Assembly (NCBI GenBank): GCA_003512955.1
Contig: DOTG01000015.1
Location: 124,001 to 188,000 of the forward strand
Reading direction: 5' to 3'
DNA: 64,000 nt
Origin: Marinilabiliales bacterium
GTDB lineage: Bacteria > Bacteroidota > Bacteroidia > Bacteroidales > SZUA-534
Shown in pieces: positions 1 through 9,305 of this stretch (within the stretch, counting starts at the first letter, position 1; the number at the start of each line of letters is the position of its first letter). Under the pieces are notes generated by a model. That model was given only the letters and a program-made list of their open reading frames with translations. It was not told the DNA's origin and did no database searches. Both the position numbers and the translations under genes were made by a program.

Positions 1-88
1 GCCTGAAAGTTGGATGGATTAACAAAAAATGAAAAGTTTGAATAAATAGAATAGTAGTAATGTTTAACTAACACAAATAAAACAGATT

Positions 89-1108
89 ATGAATAGAACT
101 AAATTTTTATGGCTAGGTATGTTGTTTGCCTTCTTATTTGTAGCTACCTCGTGCGAAAAGGAAGAAACAACCTCAATAAACGAATCGGAAGTATTGGCTC
201 AATATTTAGAATCGGCAGAGTCGCCCTTAATGAAAGATTATGTAAGCACTGATTTGCCAGCAATTATCTCAGCTACCGATTTAAATAACCTTAATTTAAC
301 CGATAAGGTTTATATCATAGACATCCGTTCGGCTACCGATTTTGCAACCGGACACATTGAGAATGCAGTAAATGTAGCCTTTGCCGATATTCTTTCACAT
401 ATCAAAGGGGTTGATTTGACTAACTATGATAAAGTTGCTGTGGTTTGCTATACCGGGCAAACTGCTGGTTATGCTACCTCAATTCTCCGTTTTGTGGGAT
501 ATGGCAAGGTTTATTCATTAAAATGGGGCATGTGCTCATGGAATGAAGCTTTTGCAGGTAAATGGAATACAGCCATTGGCAACGGTAATGCTTATGGAGC
601 TCAAATGGTAACCGATGAAACGGCAAAAGGCGAAAAGGGGGGGATGCCAACACTCACCACAGGTAAAACCACCGGGCAAGGAATTCTGGAAGTCCGTATC
701 GACTCATTACTAGCACAAGGTTTTACGCCAGCCACTGTTACCAATTCCACCGTTTTTGGCAGCTTAAGTAATTACTACATTGTTAATTATTGGTCGCCTG
801 CCCATTATGCTGTTGGCCACATTCCGGGTTCCATTCAATACACCCCAAAAGAATCGTTAAAGTTTGCAGCCGATTTAACTACGCTGCCAAACGATAAAAC
901 GATAGCCGTATATTGTTACACCGGGCAAACCAGTGCTGCTTTAGTTGTTTATTTGCGATTGTTGGGCTATGATGCAAAATCAATTCTGTATGGCACCAAT
1001 GGCATGATGTACGACAAAATGGGTGAATACAACGGAACCAACCCTGAAGCTAAAATGACTATGTTCAAAGCATCGGAAATAATGGGGTATGAATATGTAA
1101 CAAATTAG
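89..1108 (+). CDS. Lipoprotein with two rhodanese domains
   Basis: The N-terminus is a lipoprotein signal ending in the lipobox ATSC (Cys22), so the protein is probably anchored on the periplasmic or outer membrane side. Two rhodanese-like domains follow, about residues 55-160 and 200-310. Each keeps the active-site loop CYTGQT, with catalytic Cys120 and Cys276. Rhodaneses carry sulfane sulfur on this Cys, so the likely role is extracytoplasmic sulfur transfer or persulfide handling; the substrate cannot be read. Having both domains active is less usual, since tandem rhodaneses often keep one. The gene stands alone and ends in a strong hairpin. Further rhodaneses occur in this window (near 15.5, 56.8 and 62.1 kb). 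Confidence 0.9.
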   Translation: MNRTKFLWLGMLFAFLFVATSCEKEETTSINESEVLAQYLESAESPLMKDYVSTDLPAIISATDLNNLNLTDKVYIIDIRSATDFATGHIENAVNVAFADILSHIKGVDLTNYDKVAVVCYTGQTAGYATSILRFVGYGKVYSLKWGMCSWNEAFAGKWNTAIGNGNAYGAQMVTDETAKGEKGGMPTLTTGKTTGQGILEVRIDSLLAQGFTPATVTNSTVFGSLSNYYIVNYWSPAHYAVGHIPGSIQYTPKESLKFAADLTTLPNDKTIAVYCYTGQTSAALVVYLRLLGYDAKSILYGTNGMMYDKMGEYNGTNPEAKMTMFKASEIMGYEYVTN

Positions 1109-1132
1109 TTTAGAATACCTTAATAAAATTAG

Positions 1133-1164
1133 AAAAGGCTGCCTAATTTCTTGGGCAGCCTTTT
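1133..1164 (+). terminator. Intrinsic terminator after the rhodanese lipoprotein
   Basis: Perfect 11-bp stem (AAAAGGCTGCC with GGCAGCCTTTT) around a 10-nt loop, 25 nt after the stop codon. The A and T ends let it work in both directions, which suits the convergent DUF4249 gene at 1207. Confidence 0.85.
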
Positions 1165-1206
1165 AATTGTGTTCCCATTGGAACATTTATGCAGCATTAA
1201 CTGAAG

Positions 1207-2106
1207 TCATTTATCCAGAGGCTTTTCTCGAAAATCTTTTACTACAACCGATGCTTTGTTCACCGTATAAACCCTGAAAATACCTATTGCATTTTTTGAA
1301 GTGTTGCTATACACATTGGCTGGTAAGCCTCCAAACATGGGGTTATAGCCAAAATATTCCTTTTGTGCACTTGTAATATAATTGTAAAAAGCTTTATCAA
1401 TATTTTGAATTTCCAGTGTCAGCTTATCGCCATTCACAATATATTCATCATCCACCTCATCCTGAAAATACTGACAAGTAACCCCATTTGTATAGTTTCC
1501 GTTGAATTGTTCATCATCCTGGGGAATGTATTCATGTAAGGTATCTGTCACCAAAGTATCATTTTTCCAGGCTTTGAAGTTGTAGTAATTTTTCACCTCC
1601 GGATCCCAGGCATAACAAGTTAAAGCAAGGAATTCATAATCATTGTTATAGGTATATCCCACTGAATCAATTACAAGAGTATTGGGCATGGTTGCAAAGG
1701 CTTCGCAAGTATCAATTACCCCATTTTCATCCACATCGTAATTGGTAATCCTCAAATGGTATTGAATCCCCGGCTGCCCTGCAAAAGGAACCTCAGAATA
1801 ATAATACCCGGGCAAGGTATCCGGTTCGATAAAACGAATGATGGAATCATCAAAGGAAACTGAAACTTCGGCTCCTGTAACCATTGGCACCTCAATTTCT
1901 CCAAATTCTCTGGTCTTATACAGTTTAACCAAATGGTTGCTATTTTCGTTTGTAATAGTTGCATCTACTACAATATTTGGATAAAAAGTTCCGGGATCAA
2001 GCTCAATTTCCTCAGTACATGCTACAACTATTAGCAATAAGGCTGGAACAAAGCTTTTCAAGGAAGGAAAAATCCTATTTTTAGATAATTGTATTGTTGA
2101 TTTCAT
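1207..2106 (-). CDS. DUF4249 domain lipoprotein
   Basis: Contains a lipoprotein signal with Cys30 (VVAC), followed by a beta-rich exported domain typical of the Bacteroidota DUF4249 family (about 270-400 residues; 299 here). It starts 6 nt after the stop of the TonB-dependent receptor and is surely cotranscribed with it. DUF4249 proteins regularly follow such receptors and are thought to be surface partners of the pore, but no substrate or biochemical role is known. Within the first 100 residues the stretch DATITNENSNHLVKLYKT is typical of the family. Confidence 0.85.
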   Translation of the reverse strand: MKSTIQLSKNRIFPSLKSFVPALLLIVVACTEEIELDPGTFYPNIVVDATITNENSNHLVKLYKTREFGEIEVPMVTGAEVSVSFDDSIIRFIEPDTLPGYYYSEVPFAGQPGIQYHLRITNYDVDENGVIDTCEAFATMPNTLVIDSVGYTYNNDYEFLALTCYAWDPEVKNYYNFKAWKNDTLVTDTLHEYIPQDDEQFNGNYTNGVTCQYFQDEVDDEYIVNGDKLTLEIQNIDKAFYNYITSAQKEYFGYNPMFGGLPANVYSNTSKNAIGIFRVYTVNKASVVVKDFREKPLDK

Positions 2107-2112
2107 GGTAAT

Positions 2113-4482
2113 TTAAAATTTAAAATTATAGGTTACAGAAGGGATGATGGCAAACAGATAGGTTTTTTCAGCATAAATGCGGTTTGTTTCCTCATCCTTT
2201 TTATAATTAATAGACCAGGCATTATGGCGGTTGTAGGCATTATAGATGGAAAAATTCCATTCGCTCTCCCAACGTTTCCCGGGTTTTTTGGGTTTCTGAT
2301 AGGTCAAACCCAAATCGAGCCTGTGATAGGCGGGCATCCGAGCTTTATTTCGTGTTCCTTCCTTATAATAAAGTTGCAGTACATTGTCCTGTTCATAAAA
2401 CCCCGAAGGCACTGTCATGGGCGTTCCGCTGGCAAAAACCCAGTTTACCGATAACGACCAACGGTCATTTAACTGGTAATTAGCTACAAAATCAATATCG
2501 TGCGGTTTATCGTAAGGGGAATTATAAACCACGCCACCGTTTATTTCAGGAATATCGCGTTGGGTTTTCGAGAGGGTGTAACTTACCCAACCATTTAATT
2601 TTTCGAAATTAAACTTGAGTTGAAATTCGGCCCCATACGAATAGGAATCACCCATCCGTAATTCTCCATCTATATGCCGGTTCAGGTAAAGTTGTGCATG
2701 ATCCTTAAAATCAATGGTGTGGTCCATCTTTTTATAATACAATTCGCCCGAAGCCTCAAACTGGTTAAACCAGAAATTCCGGAAATAGCCAATGGCAGCC
2801 TGGTCAGCAATCTGAGGTTGGATGTTTTGGTTCGATGCTACCCAAATATCGAAAGGAGTCCCCCCGGTACTGTTTGATGCCATGTGGATGTACTGCCGTG
2901 TCCTGGAATAACTGGCCTTGATGGACGAAGATTCATTCAATTGGTAAACGGCCCCAATCCTGGGTTCCAACCCTTGAAATACATTATAAACATCGCCATT
3001 GCTGTAATTGGTGCTATCTACAACCTCATGGTCGGTATTGTAATTATAAACCGTTCCGGGTCCCACGTTTTGGAAAATGGAAAACCGCACCCCGTATTTT
3101 AAGGTTAGTTTGTCGGTGACTTGCTGCACATTACTGCCATAAATCCCCCATTCGATGGCCGAATTCGGGAACAATTCATAGGGATCAAAAATAGACTGGT
3201 CACCAACAGGTTCAATCATCCCCGGGTAAAAACGGTGATAAATGGACGAAAAACCAAATTTGATGGTATTGGATTCATCCAAAAGTACGGTATTATCTAA
3301 CCGGAAACCATAATCATTGATGTGCGAATCCCACAACATGCCTGAAGCCTCATCGAATTCCATGGTTGTTTGATAACCATATCGGCTATAATAAAAAGTA
3401 AATTTAGAAGCTACCTCATCACTATAGGTATGTAACCAGGATGCCGATGTTGCGGTGTTTCCAAACCCGAATTTGAAATCCTTCTGGTTAAAAGCATCCC
3501 ATCCGTTGTAAAGATTCAACGATACGGTGTTTTGGTTATCGATGCGGTGGTTTAATTTCGCGTTCAAATCATAAAAATAAAGACCTACCCCTTTCAAATC
3601 GCTGTTTACCGATTGCATCCCCGCCAGGTATAATTGTGCATTAAAGAGCCTGCCAGCCATCATCAATGTTGTACGATCATCAAAAAGAGGGCCGTCAAGT
3701 TCGAACCGGGTCGAGATGGTTCCAATACCGCCTGTACCATGCCACTTTTCATTGTTTCCTTCCTTTACCCGCACATTTAAAAGTGATGAAAGCCTTCCCC
3801 CGTAAGCCACCGGAATATCACCTTTATAGAGTTCCAGATCTTTTACGGCATCGTTATTAAAAACACTGAAAAAACCCATGATATGAGAAGCATTGTACAA
3901 CGGGACTTCATCAATCAAAATCAGGTTCTGGTCCATGTTGCCGCCGCGCACACTAAAACCCGAGGAGCCTTCAGAGGTGGATTGGACCCCGGGTAGCAGT
4001 TGAATGGCTTTTATAATATCTACTTCGCCAAATAAAGCAGGAATCTTACGGACTTCCTGTATTTTCATTTTTTCCACGCTCATTTCGGTCCGGGTTACAT
4101 TTTCGTTCGATTTTTCAGCCGATATGACCACGTCCTGCAAGTGCAAGCTTTCTTTCTCAAGATTATAAACCAATTGTAGCCTGCCTGTAACATCAATTTG
4201 TTGATGCTGGGTTTTGTAACCAATGAAGGATATTTGAAGGTGATATTTTCCTTTTGGGAGTTTTAACAAGAAACTCCCATTTACATCGGTAGCTGTTCCG
4301 GTTTTGAATTCTTCCACATAGATGGTGGCACCAATAAGAGGTTCTTGGTTTTCTTTGTCGATAATTTTTCCTTTAATTTCATGGGTTTCAGCAAAATTTC
4401 CTTCACTGAATAAATTTGTTGAGAGGACCAGAAAAAAAGTCAAAACAAGGGCTTTAATACCAATAGTTTTAGTTAATTGCAT
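2113..4482 (-). CDS. TonB-dependent receptor with carboxypeptidase-like N-terminal domain
   Basis: Outer-membrane active transporter. A signal peptide (residues 1-27) is followed by a CarboxypepD_reg-like beta-sandwich (about 34-118, with GKIIDKENQEPLIGATIYVE), the plug domain (about 140-245, with SVRGGNMDQNLILIDEVP) and a 22-strand beta-barrel ending in FKF, the aromatic C-terminus expected for barrel assembly. At 789 residues it is shorter than SusC proteins and no SusD gene is adjacent, so a glycan utilisation system is not supported. Its partner is the DUF4249 lipoprotein downstream. The ligand is unknown. Confidence 0.93.
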   Translation of the reverse strand: MQLTKTIGIKALVLTFFLVLSTNLFSEGNFAETHEIKGKIIDKENQEPLIGATIYVEEFKTGTATDVNGSFLLKLPKGKYHLQISFIGYKTQHQQIDVTGRLQLVYNLEKESLHLQDVVISAEKSNENVTRTEMSVEKMKIQEVRKIPALFGEVDIIKAIQLLPGVQSTSEGSSGFSVRGGNMDQNLILIDEVPLYNASHIMGFFSVFNNDAVKDLELYKGDIPVAYGGRLSSLLNVRVKEGNNEKWHGTGGIGTISTRFELDGPLFDDRTTLMMAGRLFNAQLYLAGMQSVNSDLKGVGLYFYDLNAKLNHRIDNQNTVSLNLYNGWDAFNQKDFKFGFGNTATSASWLHTYSDEVASKFTFYYSRYGYQTTMEFDEASGMLWDSHINDYGFRLDNTVLLDESNTIKFGFSSIYHRFYPGMIEPVGDQSIFDPYELFPNSAIEWGIYGSNVQQVTDKLTLKYGVRFSIFQNVGPGTVYNYNTDHEVVDSTNYSNGDVYNVFQGLEPRIGAVYQLNESSSIKASYSRTRQYIHMASNSTGGTPFDIWVASNQNIQPQIADQAAIGYFRNFWFNQFEASGELYYKKMDHTIDFKDHAQLYLNRHIDGELRMGDSYSYGAEFQLKFNFEKLNGWVSYTLSKTQRDIPEINGGVVYNSPYDKPHDIDFVANYQLNDRWSLSVNWVFASGTPMTVPSGFYEQDNVLQLYYKEGTRNKARMPAYHRLDLGLTYQKPKKPGKRWESEWNFSIYNAYNRHNAWSINYKKDEETNRIYAEKTYLFAIIPSVTYNFKF

Positions 4483-4722
4483 AGTTTATGGTTAATAAGG
4501 TAATTAAACAACTCACCAAAGACGTAATTTTCAATACAAAGTTGCGCCGGATTGAAAATTAATTCCACGCAAATTTTTCCAAAAAAAAAGCAGTTGGTAA
4601 AACTTTATTCGACCAACCGGGAATTTTTGTCGGTAAATGGGGAGTTCTTTGGATTGGATTCTCCATGTTAAAAAAATATCAAACACATATTTTTTGATCA
4701 GGCAAAAACAAAATAAAGTACC

Positions 4723-4730
4723 TATCTTTG
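4723..4730 (+). promoter_or_regulatory. Bacteroidota -7 box (TATCTTTG)
   Basis: Exact match to TAnnTTTG, 46 nt before the ATG at 4776. The TTG at 4728 that could extend the downstream frame lies inside this box, which supports the later ATG as the true start. No well-spaced -33 TTTG is seen. Confidence 0.5.
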
Positions 4731-4775
4731 TTATATGGGTGCAGGGGCACTCTTTTTTTTGATAATCATAACCAA

Positions 4776-6029
4776 ATGTTGAAATTATTCAAAGCAGTTA
4801 TTCTGATTGTTACACTATTGTGGATGACAATAAAGCCACACTATGGTGCATCCTTGGATAATATTTTAAAAGTGGTTATCTACCAACAAGAGCAAAACAA
4901 CTACCTGATTTTACACGAGAGTTTCTACCACCCGCAATCCGAATCGTACAGTAAGGGCAATACCCGTTCTATCGGTTACAATTCCAGCCGGCTTTCGGTT
5001 TACGATTTATCAAACGGAAAACTCGTGACACAAAAAGAGATGGGCCGAATGGATAGTACAGAAGCGTGCCTTATTTTGGGCTGTACCCCCGGTAACTTAT
5101 GGATTTATTCAAAGAAATATAAATCGGGCCTACAATCATTGAACCCTTTGACACTCGAAAAAAAAATCACCCAGGCTTACATTTATATCCATCTACAACA
5201 TGATATTGGACGCTTTGTGGAGCCTGATTGGAATGAGATGAACCAATTTTATGGGTTTGATCGCATTCAGCAGAAAGTAATTGTTACCAACCATGTGCAG
5301 GAAAAATACCTGATTGACATGGAAAAATTTACAGCAGAAAAAATGGTCGATCCTGTCAATATCAACCCCGACTATAAACCGAACCTTAAATCGGCAGCCA
5401 AATTCTGCGGAGAGAACCTAAAAATGGACGGGTTTGATTGGATGGTCATAAAAAATAGCAAGGAATCCTATAACAAAAATTCTTTTCTTTTTGGACAATT
5501 TATCATAGATGTTAACATTCACCGGTTGTTCTTACATTACCTTGAGATGCAGGAAAATTTCCAGCTTGAAATACAGTCGTTATCGAAACCCAACCTTACC
5601 GATTTTGAGGTTTCGCGAAAAGCAGCCCTTGAATACCAACAGAGTTTAACTAAAACCAATCTTACAGCTCTATTCGCGGGGCGTAAACCCGATGATGTGC
5701 TGCTAATGCCTAACAAAGAATCCTTTTTTGTCTATTCTAAGGCGGAAGATACCGATGCCTCTGTAATTCAGGTTTCCAAGATACATTGCGATGAAAAAAA
5801 TCAAATGATGATGGAGTGGAAAACAACGGTGCCCGGAATGTTTTATAATATTTCAACAGCAAGGAATACCCGTGAATTCAAAGCGTATTTCGGGGATTTT
5901 CCGCCACAGATCGATGGCATCCATTTTGAGTTGGTAAACAACCAATTACTTATCTTTTACCTGACACAGGTTTGTGGCATCGATGTAAATACAGGAAAAA
6001 TACAATGGAGTTTTTCAGTTAAATATTAA
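4776..6029 (+). CDS. Exported protein of unknown function, possible beta-propeller
   Basis: Not recognised with certainty. From the ATG at 4776 the product has 417 residues with a clear signal peptide (about 1-25, hydrophobic AVILIVTLLWM). The rest alternates strand-rich segments such as RLSVYDLSNGKLVTQKEMGR and ends with QVCGIDVNTGKIQWSFSVKY, the kind of repeat seen in PQQ-like or WD-like propellers. That suggests a periplasmic propeller, though no catalytic residues are evident. It converges on the glycosidase gene 26 nt away, with no obvious terminator between them. Confidence 0.75.
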   Translation: MLKLFKAVILIVTLLWMTIKPHYGASLDNILKVVIYQQEQNNYLILHESFYHPQSESYSKGNTRSIGYNSSRLSVYDLSNGKLVTQKEMGRMDSTEACLILGCTPGNLWIYSKKYKSGLQSLNPLTLEKKITQAYIYIHLQHDIGRFVEPDWNEMNQFYGFDRIQQKVIVTNHVQEKYLIDMEKFTAEKMVDPVNINPDYKPNLKSAAKFCGENLKMDGFDWMVIKNSKESYNKNSFLFGQFIIDVNIHRLFLHYLEMQENFQLEIQSLSKPNLTDFEVSRKAALEYQQSLTKTNLTALFAGRKPDDVLLMPNKESFFVYSKAEDTDASVIQVSKIHCDEKNQMMMEWKTTVPGMFYNISTARNTREFKAYFGDFPPQIDGIHFELVNNQLLIFYLTQVCGIDVNTGKIQWSFSVKY

Positions 6030-6055
6030 TACGGAATCGCTTTTCTGAAAGAACA

Positions 6056-7642
6056 TTAGTATTTGGTAATCCCCGGTATTACTTGAATTTCCTTAGTTCC
6101 ACCTTCCCATGTTAATTGCAATTGAAACGGAACATTGGTAACAATGGTCAACAAGGGTTTTTGAGTTTTATCTTTTCGCTGTCTGCAAACTAAATCCATG
6201 AGCCCATCTTTCCCGAAAGGATATTTTTTAATGCCAAATTCATCGGTTAAATGGATGTCCCAAGTCAACGTATTCGAAGGTACATTTGGGCGCAACCCAA
6301 AAACATACTCAAAAAGCACCGAAATTGGAACCAGGCCCGTCCACCCGACGAAGTCTTTTGCATTATTTCCTTGCACCCTATCGGGAGCATAATTTTCATG
6401 CAAGGTTTGGGTTTGATTAAAAACAGTAACCACATTATCTAAGTGGTTTTTGGCAATCACATAAGCAAGTGAATCGTAACCATACTTGCTTAATCCTCTT
6501 AAAACCATGTAATTTGTAGGAGCCCATATAGAACCTCTCCAATATCCTCCTTCAGGATTGTAATCAGGATGATCGGCTGATAACGTTGGTACACGGTGCA
6601 ACCGGTCAAATTCGTTAGGGTTCTCAAGGTGAGAGACGAAACTTTTAACCGATGAGTCCGGAACCATTCCCGCCAGTAATGCCCAGAAAGAGGCAATACT
6701 TTTTATCTCGGACAGAGTTCCGGATTGAAACTTATCGTAATAGAAGCAGGTTTTTTCATCCCACATGACCGTGTTTACATATTTTGTTAAAAAAGCAACC
6801 TCATCTTTTATCGCTGTCAGATCATTTGTACAATTTAGCTTTTCTGCCATCTCAATTAAAATATTGCCGGCCAATATCTGCTGCAAAGTAATATCAATCC
6901 ACGACATGTGGCCGTGGCTCCATTCGGGGTTAAAACCTTTTGGGAGCCTGGGTTGATTGTCCATTCCACAACCCCATCCACTCGAAAAATAGGTACCATC
7001 GTTCCATGTCCGGTAGGTGTGAAACCATTGATAATATGCCAGCAGAGGAATAAAAACTTTTCTTAACCGGGCGGTATCGTTGAAATTCAGAAAATATTCC
7101 CATTCGGTCCAAGGTAAAATGTTAGGACCCGTGCTTGAAGGATCGAACCTTTCGAACACATCGGTTCCGTCCGATTCGCGAATCTCGCGGCAGATAAATC
7201 CATCGGCATGCTGTTTCGCGTAAAAATTATCGAGCGTGGATTGAAATGGGAATACCTTGTTGCCATACTTCCCAAACATGAGCATAAACCCCGAATCCCA
7301 CATAAAAATATGTCCGTTAAAAGCCGGATCGATAAACGGTGATACAAAGCCAACTGCTGGGTGTGCCGGGTGGAGGTTCCCGAAAGCCAGTTCCCAGGTC
7401 CTCCAGTAACATTGTATCACATCAGGCCTGTTTTGCCAAACAGGCTGGGGAAGCTGATCTTTTATAGCTAAAAATTCCGGAGGTATTCTTGTATCGGCAG
7501 GTTGATGAATAAAACTATTTTCGGCAACAAGGTTATTAGTCACATGGGTATCAAAATAAGGCTGTCCAAATGTTAAACCATAGTTGAGCAGGAAAAATAA
7601 TCCAATACCCCATCGGGTAGCATTCACAGGTAACTCAATCAT
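6056..7642 (-). CDS. Glycoside hydrolase, (alpha/alpha)6 barrel, MGH1/GH63-like
   Basis: An exported enzyme of 528 residues with an N-terminal hydrophobic signal (GLFFLLNYGLTFG). Motifs typical of the GH63/MGH1-like superfamily of inverting exo-glycosidases are visible: HIFMWDSGFMLMFGKYG near residue 112, NILPWTEWEYFLNF near 175, PEGGYWRGSIWAPTNYMVLRGL near 365, and HENYAPDRVQGNNAKDFVGWTGL near 415. The family acts on glucosyl, mannosyl or glucosylglycerate-type glycosides; the substrate here cannot be told. The catalytic acid is probably the Asp of WDSGF and the base the Glu of HENYAPD, by family analogy. It is a single gene with no polysaccharide-utilisation neighbours. Confidence 0.85.
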   Translation of the reverse strand: MIELPVNATRWGIGLFFLLNYGLTFGQPYFDTHVTNNLVAENSFIHQPADTRIPPEFLAIKDQLPQPVWQNRPDVIQCYWRTWELAFGNLHPAHPAVGFVSPFIDPAFNGHIFMWDSGFMLMFGKYGNKVFPFQSTLDNFYAKQHADGFICREIRESDGTDVFERFDPSSTGPNILPWTEWEYFLNFNDTARLRKVFIPLLAYYQWFHTYRTWNDGTYFSSGWGCGMDNQPRLPKGFNPEWSHGHMSWIDITLQQILAGNILIEMAEKLNCTNDLTAIKDEVAFLTKYVNTVMWDEKTCFYYDKFQSGTLSEIKSIASFWALLAGMVPDSSVKSFVSHLENPNEFDRLHRVPTLSADHPDYNPEGGYWRGSIWAPTNYMVLRGLSKYGYDSLAYVIAKNHLDNVVTVFNQTQTLHENYAPDRVQGNNAKDFVGWTGLVPISVLFEYVFGLRPNVPSNTLTWDIHLTDEFGIKKYPFGKDGLMDLVCRQRKDKTQKPLLTIVTNVPFQLQLTWEGGTKEIQVIPGITKY

Positions 7643-7720
7643 AGGTAACCGTTTTTAGATTAACATTCATTTCGTTGCTAAGGATTTAAGACCCAAACCG
7701 GGAACAAGTAACGAATTGTT

Positions 7721-8344
7721 TTATATTTTTTGGGCTATCAACAAAAACAGTGGAAATTTCTTAAAAGAACCGTTTTCTATCTTTTTATTGATTTCGTAAA
7801 ATATTTCATAATGAATGCAGGCAAACCCGTTTTCTTCCAACTGGTGTACCAACCGTTGTCGTTCAAATCCAAAATGATGCACATTTTGACTGTCTGCTTG
7901 TCCATGAAAATCACCTTCCTCCTCTTCCAAATCAGCAATACAGAGGTATCCTTTGGAGCGGAGCATCTGATAGAACCGTTCGAAGACTTCATCCAAATCA
8001 TGAACATGATGCAAGGTCATAGATGAATATATAAAGTCAATTCCATCAATATGATGCGGGTTTTCTTCGGAAAGCAACAGGGGTTTAAAATGTTTGATGC
8101 CATTTATTTCCATCTTTTCTTTAAGCACCTTTAACATTCCTTTAGATGTATCGGCCAGTATAATTTCTTTGAAGAAATCTTTTAAATAGAAACTTAACAA
8201 ACCTGTACCGCAACCAAACTCAAATCCCTTTTGGGGTGCCTTACCATCGATAAAGAGACTGATTTTTTTTGCTAATATTTGCGCCCGTTCCACTTTTACC
8301 GGATCATCGTCCCAGGTTTTAGCTTTATCATCGAATGCATCCAT
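7721..8344 (-). CDS. Class I SAM-dependent methyltransferase
   Basis: Rossmann-fold methyltransferase of 207 residues. The SAM-binding glycine motif GFEFGCGTG lies near residue 40 and the motif II acidic residue in ILADTS. The segment FIYSSMTLHHVHDLDEVFERFYQMLRSKGYLCIADLEEEEG is typical of Methyltransf_11/25 proteins acting on small molecules. The start chosen is the ATG at 8344, because a strong AGGAGG site lies 4 nt before it; an earlier in-frame ATG at 8380 has none. The substrate is unknown. Confidence 0.88.
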   Translation of the reverse strand: MDAFDDKAKTWDDDPVKVERAQILAKKISLFIDGKAPQKGFEFGCGTGLLSFYLKDFFKEIILADTSKGMLKVLKEKMEINGIKHFKPLLLSEENPHHIDGIDFIYSSMTLHHVHDLDEVFERFYQMLRSKGYLCIADLEEEEGDFHGQADSQNVHHFGFERQRLVHQLEENGFACIHYEIFYEINKKIENGSFKKFPLFLLIAQKI

Positions 8345-8484
8345 ACTTCCTCCTATTTTAATCGTCTTCTCAATAATCATTCAGAAATGGGACATAGCCA
8401 TTATGCGCTTTTTTTGATGAAAGAGAGAACACCTATTTAATTGCAAATTAATCAATATTTATCGAAGAGAAACCATTCAGTCAA

Positions 8485-8823
8485 CTAATTTTGATGGATG
8501 CATGGCCAATCGAAACGATACTCCTGGCCGCAGCCGTTGACCCAAATCTGCTCCTTTTCAAACCGTACCAATGACCAGTAAATCCCTTTTTATCAATGTA
8601 TCTTTGAATACAGCCTCGGCAGTAATCGTTGGAAAGCTTCCCTTCGTATCCCAACATATGCAAACACTTCGGAACGTATCGCTATCCTGTTCATAAAACA
8701 ACAGACATTGTTCTGTAGTTACCGGTTCGCAGTTGTTGTTAGCCCAAACACCGTAATAAGTCTTTTGATGATGGGGTGCCCCATCATCAAAAGACTTATT
8801 AAAACCGATTTCAATTTCAGCAT
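8485..8823 (-). pseudogene. Disrupted gene for a small exported protein
   Basis: No intact frame spans this stretch, yet three frames join into one sensible protein. It begins at 8823 with a signal-peptide-like start (MLKLKSVLISLLMMG). It then passes through the 48-nt palindrome and continues in a second frame (YYGVWANNNCEPVTTEQC...CICWDTKG). It changes frame again at the A5 run (8587-8591, T5 on the plus strand) and ends in a third frame with IWVNGCGQEYRFDWPCIHQN and a stop at 8485. One extra base in the homopolymer and a rearrangement at the palindrome explain both breaks. The family is not recognised. It follows the flavin-fold gene by 5 nt. A sequencing error in the homopolymer cannot be excluded. 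Confidence 0.6.
8754..8801. repeat. 48-nt near-perfect palindrome
   Basis: Two 23-nt arms are exact reverse complements around a central TG (arms 8754-8776 and 8779-8801). It lies in the 5' part of the disrupted gene, 28 nt beyond the stop of the flavin-fold gene. It lacks a T-run, so it is not a classical terminator. Confidence 0.95.
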
Positions 8824-8828
8824 CTTAT

Positions 8829-9305
8829 TTATTCCAAGGTTTCGTGGTGGTATATTTTCCCTTGAAAATCTTTAATGACTACCTTATACACACAAACATT
8901 GTCAACGGACGGTTTTGAATAGGTAAAATCCCTATCCACGTATTGTTTCATAAAGATATTCAGGGCATCAACTTTTTCGTCAAAACCTTCGATAAATTCC
9001 ACATCGCCATAAACCAAGACACTGCGGTAGGCCATTCCGTAACTACAGGCAACCTTGTCGTGCTGGCGGAACAATTCATGGTCGGTGGTAAAGTTGATGC
9101 AAACCGAAGGATTCTTTTTGAGAATATCAATCTTCTTTCCTTTAAAATCGGAATGTAAGTACACCACCCCATTGGCATACCCAAAATTAAAAGGTAACAG
9201 GTAAGGTTTTCCCAAAAGATCTACCATGGCCACATGGCAAGTCTGACATTTTTTAATAATAATTTCAATGTCAGAAAGCTGGGTCAGAAAGGTTGTTTTG
9301 CGCAT
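8829..9305 (-). CDS. Pyridoxamine 5'-phosphate oxidase-fold protein (NimA-like)
   Basis: A protein of 158 residues with the split-barrel FMN-binding fold of the PNPOx/NimA group. Visible family features are CQTCHVAMVD near residue 20, PYLLPFNFGYANGVVYLHSDFKGKKIDILKKNPSVCINF at 35-72, and ACSYGMAYRSVLVYGDVEFIEG near 90. Members include nitroimidazole-resistance reductases and haem- or flavin-binding proteins, so a specific reaction is not assigned. It starts at an ATG; the 186-nt divergent gap to the peroxiredoxin gene holds two direct copies of GATTCGTTT that might be a shared control site. Confidence 0.85.
   Translation of the reverse strand: MRKTTFLTQLSDIEIIIKKCQTCHVAMVDLLGKPYLLPFNFGYANGVVYLHSDFKGKKIDILKKNPSVCINFTTDHELFRQHDKVACSYGMAYRSVLVYGDVEFIEGFDEKVDALNIFMKQYVDRDFTYSKPSVDNVCVYKVVIKDFQGKIYHHETLE

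Noticed and set aside
1..88. Possible end of an upstream gene
   Set aside because: Two frames close within the first 32 nt but neither can be identified from so few codons.
8481..8663. Minus-strand frame of 60 residues in the broken gene
   Set aside because: It is a third reading frame of the disrupted gene and does not continue the sensible protein found in the other frames.
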